Shown: one piece after another, positions 12,642-15,996 of the stretch
Layout of the letters: every line of letters starts with the position of its first letter
Numbering within the stretch: the first letter of the stretch is position 1
Source of the DNA: Rhodospirillaceae bacterium
Lineage (GTDB): Bacteria > Pseudomonadota > Alphaproteobacteria > Rhodospirillales > Magnetospirillaceae
Direction: 5' to 3'
Assembly (NCBI GenBank): GCA_030151865.1
Contig: JASLCK010000009.1
Location: 1-15,996 of the forward strand
DNA: 15,996 nucleotides
Made by a program: the position numbers and the translations under genes
Notes under the pieces: generated by a model
What the model saw: the letters and a program-made list of their open reading frames with translations, nothing else
What the model was told of the DNA's origin: nothing
Databases searched by the model: none

Positions 12642-14283
12642 TCCGGTGGTCGACGCTCCGGTAAAGGCCCAGGGTATCCGCCGTAAGAAGATAGGTCAAC
12701 GCACGGCGGGAGCAATGCTGGTCTTCGGCGTTCTTTCGGTTGGACTGTCGGGCTGCGGTGGTCCAGACCGTCCGGTCGGTGTGGTCGGCCATGTGGACGG
12801 CTTCGGCGGCATGGTGGTTTCCGACGAACCGCGCGCCATGATGGTGGGCCGCGATGTGCTGTCGGCCGGCGGCTCGCCCGCCGATGCCGCCGTCGCCATG
12901 GCCTTTACCCTGTCGGTGACCTTGCCGTCCCAGGCCAGCCTGGGGTCGGGCGGGGTCTGCATGATCTATGACCATGAAAGCAAGAAGACCTCGGTCCTTG
13001 ATTTCATTCCGGCGGGTCCGCAGCAGGTTGGTCCCAATACGTCTCGCCCGACATCCGTTCCCGCTTTGCCGCGCGGCCTGTTCGCCCTGCAATCCAAATA
13101 CGGCAAGCTGCGGTGGGAAGCGCTGGTGTCTCCGGCCGAAGATATGGCCCGGTCCGGCGCGCCGATGTCGCGCGCTTTTGCCCGCCAGTTGGCGTTGGTC
13201 ACCGGCCCGCTGTTCGAAGATCCCGAAGCCCGCGCCATCTTCGCCCGTTCCGGCCTGCGCCTGAATGAAGGCGATATGCTGGTTCAGCCGGATCTGGGGG
13301 CGATCCTGGCCCGTCTGCGGGTCAAGGGTGTGGGCGATTTCTATGCGGGTGCCACCGCCAAGGACTTGGTTGCCGCCTATAACGCGGCGGGTGGCTCGTT
13401 GTCGGCCGAGGAATTGCGGGCCTTCGCACCGCAATGGAAGGACCCGATCGAGGTCAAGTACGGCGACGATGTCGCCCTGTTCCCGCCGCCGCCTGCCGCC
13501 GCCGGTCTGCTGGAAGCGCAATTGTGGTCGGTCCTGGCGGGCAGCGACGCCTATAAGTCGGCCCCGCCCGAACAGCGTCCGCACCTGCTGGCGGAAAGCT
13601 TTGCTCACGCCTATGCCGACCGTGCCACCTGGATGAACCCGGAAGGCACGGCGACCATGACCTCGACCGAACTGCTGGATAAGCAGCATCTGGCGCAACT
13701 GACCTTTAGTCCCAACGGGCAGCATCAGGCCACGGCGGGTGATCCGCCGCCGGACCAGATTTCCGGCACCAGCTTTGCCGCCATGGACGGCGAGGGGTCG
13801 GCGGTCGTGTGTTCGCTCAGCCTGAACAACACCTTTGGCGTTGGCCGCATCGCTCCCGGCACCGGTATCATGATGGCCGCTGCCCCTGGTCCGCGCGGTC
13901 GTTCCCCGGCGTCACTGGGGCCGATGCTGGCCATCAACACCAATTCCAACGAATTCCGCTTTGCTGGCGGTGCGGGTGGCGGCACCAGCGGGGCAACCGC
14001 TTTGATCCAGGTGGCGCTGCAAGGTCTGGTGGACGGCAAGAAACTGTCGGATGCCGGGGAAACCAAGCGTCTGCATGCCCAAAACCAGCCCGATGCCGTG
14101 TTTGTCGAGCCGGGCTATCCGTCTACCGCCGCATTGGAAGGTCAAGGCCATAAGGTGGCGGAAAGCCAGATTCCCGGTCTGGTCAACGCCCTGCAATGCC
14201 CCAGCGGCTCGCCCCGGCGGTCCCGTTGCTCCTATACCTCCGACCCGCGTGGGGCCGGTTTGGGGTCTTATGTCGGTCAGTAA
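12613..14283 (+). CDS. Divergent gamma-glutamyltransferase-family lipoprotein
   Basis: Recognisable as the Ntn-hydrolase gamma-glutamyltransferase family: GGMVVSDEPRAMMVGRDVLSAGG-type N-terminus, DAAVAMAFTLSVTLP, ASLGSGG, GDFYAGATAKDLVAA, GGSLSAEEL, and the cleavage/nucleophile region GTSFAAMDGEGSAVV with candidate nucleophile T386. It is 556 residues from the ATG at 12613, chosen because AGGGAAG lies just upstream. A basic stretch (RRKK) and hydrophobic segment lead to the lipobox LSGC (C48), so it is probably membrane-anchored. Unusual: the arginine of the classical DFRE substrate-binding motif is absent (DFIPAGP here), the His after the nucleophile Thr is Ser, and the GSPGG oxyanion motif is replaced by a glycine run (AGGAGGGTSG). 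The true substrate may differ from glutathione. The 5' end overlaps the M48 gene head-to-head. Confidence 0.85.
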   Translation: MRFKNTMIDTPVVDAPVKAQGIRRKKIGQRTAGAMLVFGVLSVGLSGCGGPDRPVGVVGHVDGFGGMVVSDEPRAMMVGRDVLSAGGSPADAAVAMAFTLSVTLPSQASLGSGGVCMIYDHESKKTSVLDFIPAGPQQVGPNTSRPTSVPALPRGLFALQSKYGKLRWEALVSPAEDMARSGAPMSRAFARQLALVTGPLFEDPEARAIFARSGLRLNEGDMLVQPDLGAILARLRVKGVGDFYAGATAKDLVAAYNAAGGSLSAEELRAFAPQWKDPIEVKYGDDVALFPPPPAAAGLLEAQLWSVLAGSDAYKSAPPEQRPHLLAESFAHAYADRATWMNPEGTATMTSTELLDKQHLAQLTFSPNGQHQATAGDPPPDQISGTSFAAMDGEGSAVVCSLSLNNTFGVGRIAPGTGIMMAAAPGPRGRSPASLGPMLAINTNSNEFRFAGGAGGGTSGATALIQVALQGLVDGKKLSDAGETKRLHAQNQPDAVFVEPGYPSTAALEGQGHKVAESQIPGLVNALQCPSGSPRRSRCSYTSDPRGAGLGSYVGQ

Positions 14284-14320
14284 CGGCTGACCGTTCTTCG
14301 TCTTGAGTGTTGATTGAAAT

Positions 14321-14353
14321 GGTCGGCGGCTTGTCCGCCGACCTTTCTGATTT
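14321..14353 (+). terminator. Terminator after the GGT-like gene
   Basis: GGTCGGCGG (14321-14329) and CCGCCGACC (14335-14343) form a perfect 9-bp stem with a 5-nt loop, followed by TTTCTGATTT. It ends just upstream of the aminotransferase ribosome binding site, so that gene may use a promoter inside or just before this region. Confidence 0.65.
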
Positions 14354-14368
14354 AGGAAGTCTGTTGAA

Positions 14369-15514
14369 ATGGCCCATAAGGTTGCCAAGCGGGGCATGGT
14401 GTCCCCGTTTATCGTGATGGATGTGATGCAGGCCGCCGCCGCGCGCGCCGCCGCCGGGGAAAGCGTTCTGCATCTGGAAGTCGGCCAGCCCTCTACCGGC
14501 GCCCCAGCCCGTGTCATCGAAGCCGCCAAGCGGGCCATGGACAGCGACGTTTTGGGTTATACCGTGGCCTTGGGCATCGATCCCTTGCGCGAACGCATCG
14601 CCCGCAATTACGCCGAAGAATATGGCGTCACCGTGCGTCCGGAAAACGTGGTTGTGACCACTGGTTCCTCTACCGCCTTTTTGCTGGCTTTCCTGTCGGC
14701 CTTTGATGCGGGCGACAAGGTGGGAATTGCCTGTCCCGGCTATCCGGCCTATCGCAACATTCTGTCGGCCCTGGGGGTCGAGCCTGTCTTGCTGCCGGTC
14801 GGCCCGGAAAGCCGTTTTCTGCCCACCGTCGATGTGTTGAAGGCTTGCGGCCAGAAGCTGGACGGCCTGATCGTCGCCAGCCCGTCCAATCCCACCGGCA
14901 CCATGCTGCCCAAGAGCGAGTTGGACGCCCTGGTCGCCTGGTGCGAGGCCGAAGGGGTGCGTCTGGTCTCGGACGAGATTTACCATGGCCTGTCCTATGG
15001 CGAACCGGCGGCGACCGCTGCCGGGGCCGGGCATGTCATCGTCATCAACAGCTTTTCCAAATATTATTCCATGACCGGCTGGCGTCTGGGCTGGATGGTG
15101 GTGCCCGACGATCTGCTGCGCGCGGTGGAGTGTCTGGCCCAGAACATGTTCATTTCCGCCCCGACCTTGTCGCAGCATGCCGCCTTGGCGGTGTTCGACT
15201 GCAAGGACGAATTGGACGCAAATGTCGAACGATATGCCCGCAACCGTTCGGTTTTGTTGAACGAACTGCCCAAGGCCGGGTTTGACCGTCTGGCTCCCGC
15301 CGATGGGGCGTTCTATATCTATGCCGATGTGTCGCGTTACACCGACGACAGTGACGCTTTTTGCAAGCGCATGCTGGCCGAAACCGGGATCGCCTGTACT
15401 CCTGGTATCGATTTTGACCCGTTGGAGGGGCATCGTTTCCTGCGCTTTTCCTTCGCCGGATCGACCGACGACATGCGGGAAGCGGCGCGCCGTCTGGCCG
15501 ATTGGAAAAAGTAG
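14369..15514 (+). CDS. Class I/II pyridoxal-phosphate aminotransferase
   Basis: A cytoplasmic fold-type I aminotransferase, 381 residues. Residues: LEVGQPSTGAP near the N-terminus, GYTVALGIDPLRERIA (substrate-side loop), VVTTGSSTAFLL, CPGYPAYRN, N174 in SPSNPTG, D202 and Y205 in SDEIYHG, the PLP Schiff-base K231 in NSFSKYYSMTGWRLGW, and the carboxylate-binding R359 in HRFLRFSFAG. These are the aspartate-aminotransferase subgroup Ib-like residues; specificity (aspartate, alanine, tyrosine or other) cannot be read. The ATG at 14369 has AGGA at 14354, a slightly long 11-nt spacer. Its neighbours give no pathway hint, though the gene often stands near the same GGT/M48 block in related genomes as far as I recall. 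Confidence 0.93.
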   Translation: MAHKVAKRGMVSPFIVMDVMQAAAARAAAGESVLHLEVGQPSTGAPARVIEAAKRAMDSDVLGYTVALGIDPLRERIARNYAEEYGVTVRPENVVVTTGSSTAFLLAFLSAFDAGDKVGIACPGYPAYRNILSALGVEPVLLPVGPESRFLPTVDVLKACGQKLDGLIVASPSNPTGTMLPKSELDALVAWCEAEGVRLVSDEIYHGLSYGEPAATAAGAGHVIVINSFSKYYSMTGWRLGWMVVPDDLLRAVECLAQNMFISAPTLSQHAALAVFDCKDELDANVERYARNRSVLLNELPKAGFDRLAPADGAFYIYADVSRYTDDSDAFCKRMLAETGIACTPGIDFDPLEGHRFLRFSFAGSTDDMREAARRLADWKK

Positions 15515-15571
15515 AAAGCGTCAGAGCCTTGACAGGGGTTAAGTCCCCGCCCGATGGCTGGTGATAGGAGT

Positions 15572-15603
15572 CCTAATCCTTGGGGTATCCTTTAAGGATT
15601 AGG
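15572..15603 (+). promoter_or_regulatory. 10-bp inverted repeat upstream of Crp/Fnr-type gene
   Basis: CCTAATCCTT (15572-15581) and AAGGATTAGG (15594-15603) are perfect inverted repeats with a 12-nt spacer. As RNA this is a stem that would hide the AAGGA ahead of the TTG at 15607; as DNA it is a possible operator, for instance for autoregulation. No T-run follows, so termination of the aminotransferase transcript is less likely. Confidence 0.5.
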
Positions 15604-15606
15604 GCT

Positions 15607-15996
15607 TTGACACATCACAGCGCGGCGGAAGCCTTACGCAAGGCCAGGGCGGCCATGGGTTGCGAGCTTGAATGCGCCATGGGGCATCTGGCCCATGTCT
15701 GCGTGCGGGTCTCGGCCGAGAATTTTGGCGCCTGTTTGCGTGACACCCGCTATCGCCGCGATCCCCGCCTGAAGCGCAATCGTGCCCAATTGCTGCCCCA
15801 TGACGGCACCACCCTGCGCAAAACCGCCCTGTTTTCCGGTGTGGACGAAGGGGTGATCAACCGCCTGGCTGCTCAAGGTCGGGTGCGGGCTTTCTACCGG
15901 GGCGAGGCCCTGCATCATCAGGGCGATCCGGCCAGCGCCGTATCGGTGGTGCTGGAAGGCATCATGAAGATTTGCCGCACCACCGCCGATGGGGCG
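15607..15996 (+). CDS. Crp/Fnr-type regulator, N-terminal part (3' end outside window)
   Basis: An open frame runs from an in-frame TAA at ~15574 to the window edge. Residues ~74-130 (from TTG 15607) are a cyclic-nucleotide-binding beta-roll typical of Crp/Fnr regulators: ALFSGVDEGVINRLAAQG, then AFYRGEALHHQGDPA, then VSVVLEGIMKICRTTADG. The DNA-binding helix-turn-helix would lie beyond the edge. The ~70-residue N-terminal part is long and basic and carries four cysteines at 19, 23, 32 and 43 (CxxxC-x8-C-x10-C), suggesting metal or redox sensing, though the spacing is not that of E. coli FNR. The start is uncertain: TTG 15607 (AAGGA upstream, in the inverted repeat) or ATG 15655 (AGGGCGG upstream); all four cysteines remain either way. 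Confidence 0.7.
   Translation, partial: MTHHSAAEALRKARAAMGCELECAMGHLAHVCVRVSAENFGACLRDTRYRRDPRLKRNRAQLLPHDGTTLRKTALFSGVDEGVINRLAAQGRVRAFYRGEALHHQGDPASAVSVVLEGIMKICRTTADGA

Noticed and set aside
12520..13725. 401-codon open frame antisense to the GGT-like gene
   Set aside because: No recognisable motif; the opposite strand carries clear family signatures with in-frame conservation.
14183..15433. 416-codon open frame antisense to the aminotransferase
   Set aside because: Crosses the terminator at 14321-14343 and lies opposite conserved PLP-enzyme motifs; a shadow frame.
15529..15557. Perfect -35 hexamer TTGACA after the aminotransferase
   Set aside because: At 16-19 nt downstream there is no acceptable -10 (CGATGG at 17), so I do not call a promoter.
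1..15996. Mobile elements, CRISPR array, tRNA or rRNA genes, defence systems
   Set aside because: I looked for transposase-like frames, regularly spaced repeats, and tRNA cloverleaf and rRNA sequence and found none.

Overview
The window looks like chromosomal DNA of a GC-rich alphaproteobacterium, most like Rhodospirillales / Magnetospirillum. This is inferred from gene content (a ThiS-ThiG fusion, a DUF2155 gene next to aat, the aroQ-accB-accC order, an ornithine decarboxylase with a structured speF-type leader) and codon use; no rRNA or other taxonomic marker is present. I see no insertion sequence, phage gene, CRISPR array, tRNA or rRNA.

Layout. 1-2243: the end of a DUF2155 gene (+) runs tail-to-tail into aat (-). 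Upstream of aat on the minus strand lie a small secreted protein of unknown function and a SAM-dependent methyltransferase. 2185-4573: a compact minus-strand operon aroQ-accB-accC with 1-nt start/stop overlaps, a promoter candidate before aroQ and an 11-bp terminator after accC. 4595-5718: a thiS-thiG fusion (+) with its own promoter and a bidirectional terminator. 5741-7042: an MHS-type MFS transporter (-). 7043-7659: a 617-bp intergenic region with an AT-rich stretch and then a structured leader containing a 30-codon open reading frame with a strong Shine-Dalgarno and a long hairpin. 7660-8790: a PLP fold-III ornithine/lysine decarboxylase (+). 8800-8906: stacked hairpin terminators. 8946-10300: a flagellar hook-type gene (+) behind a near-perfect sigma-54 promoter. 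10335-12641: a terminator, then on the minus strand a DsbA-family thiol oxidoreductase preceded by a BepA-like M48 protease with TPRs. 12613-14283: a divergent gamma-glutamyltransferase-like lipoprotein (+) whose 5' end overlaps the protease gene head-to-head. 14369-15514: a class I aminotransferase (+). 15572-15996: an inverted repeat and the start of a Crp/Fnr-type regulator with four cysteines ahead of its sensor domain, cut by the window edge.

Functionally, the aroQ/acc/aat/DUF2155 block is housekeeping (shikimate pathway, fatty-acid initiation, N-end rule). The dsbA/bepA pair belongs to cell-envelope protein folding and quality control. Between these two blocks sits a set of independently controlled genes (thiSG, MHS transporter, odc, hook gene), each bounded by its own promoter or terminator. 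The most interesting region is the odc leader at 7347-7583. An RNA domain, a 30-codon reading frame and a hairpin that begins on the reading frame's stop codon are arranged like a ribosome-stalling or attenuation switch for polyamine synthesis.
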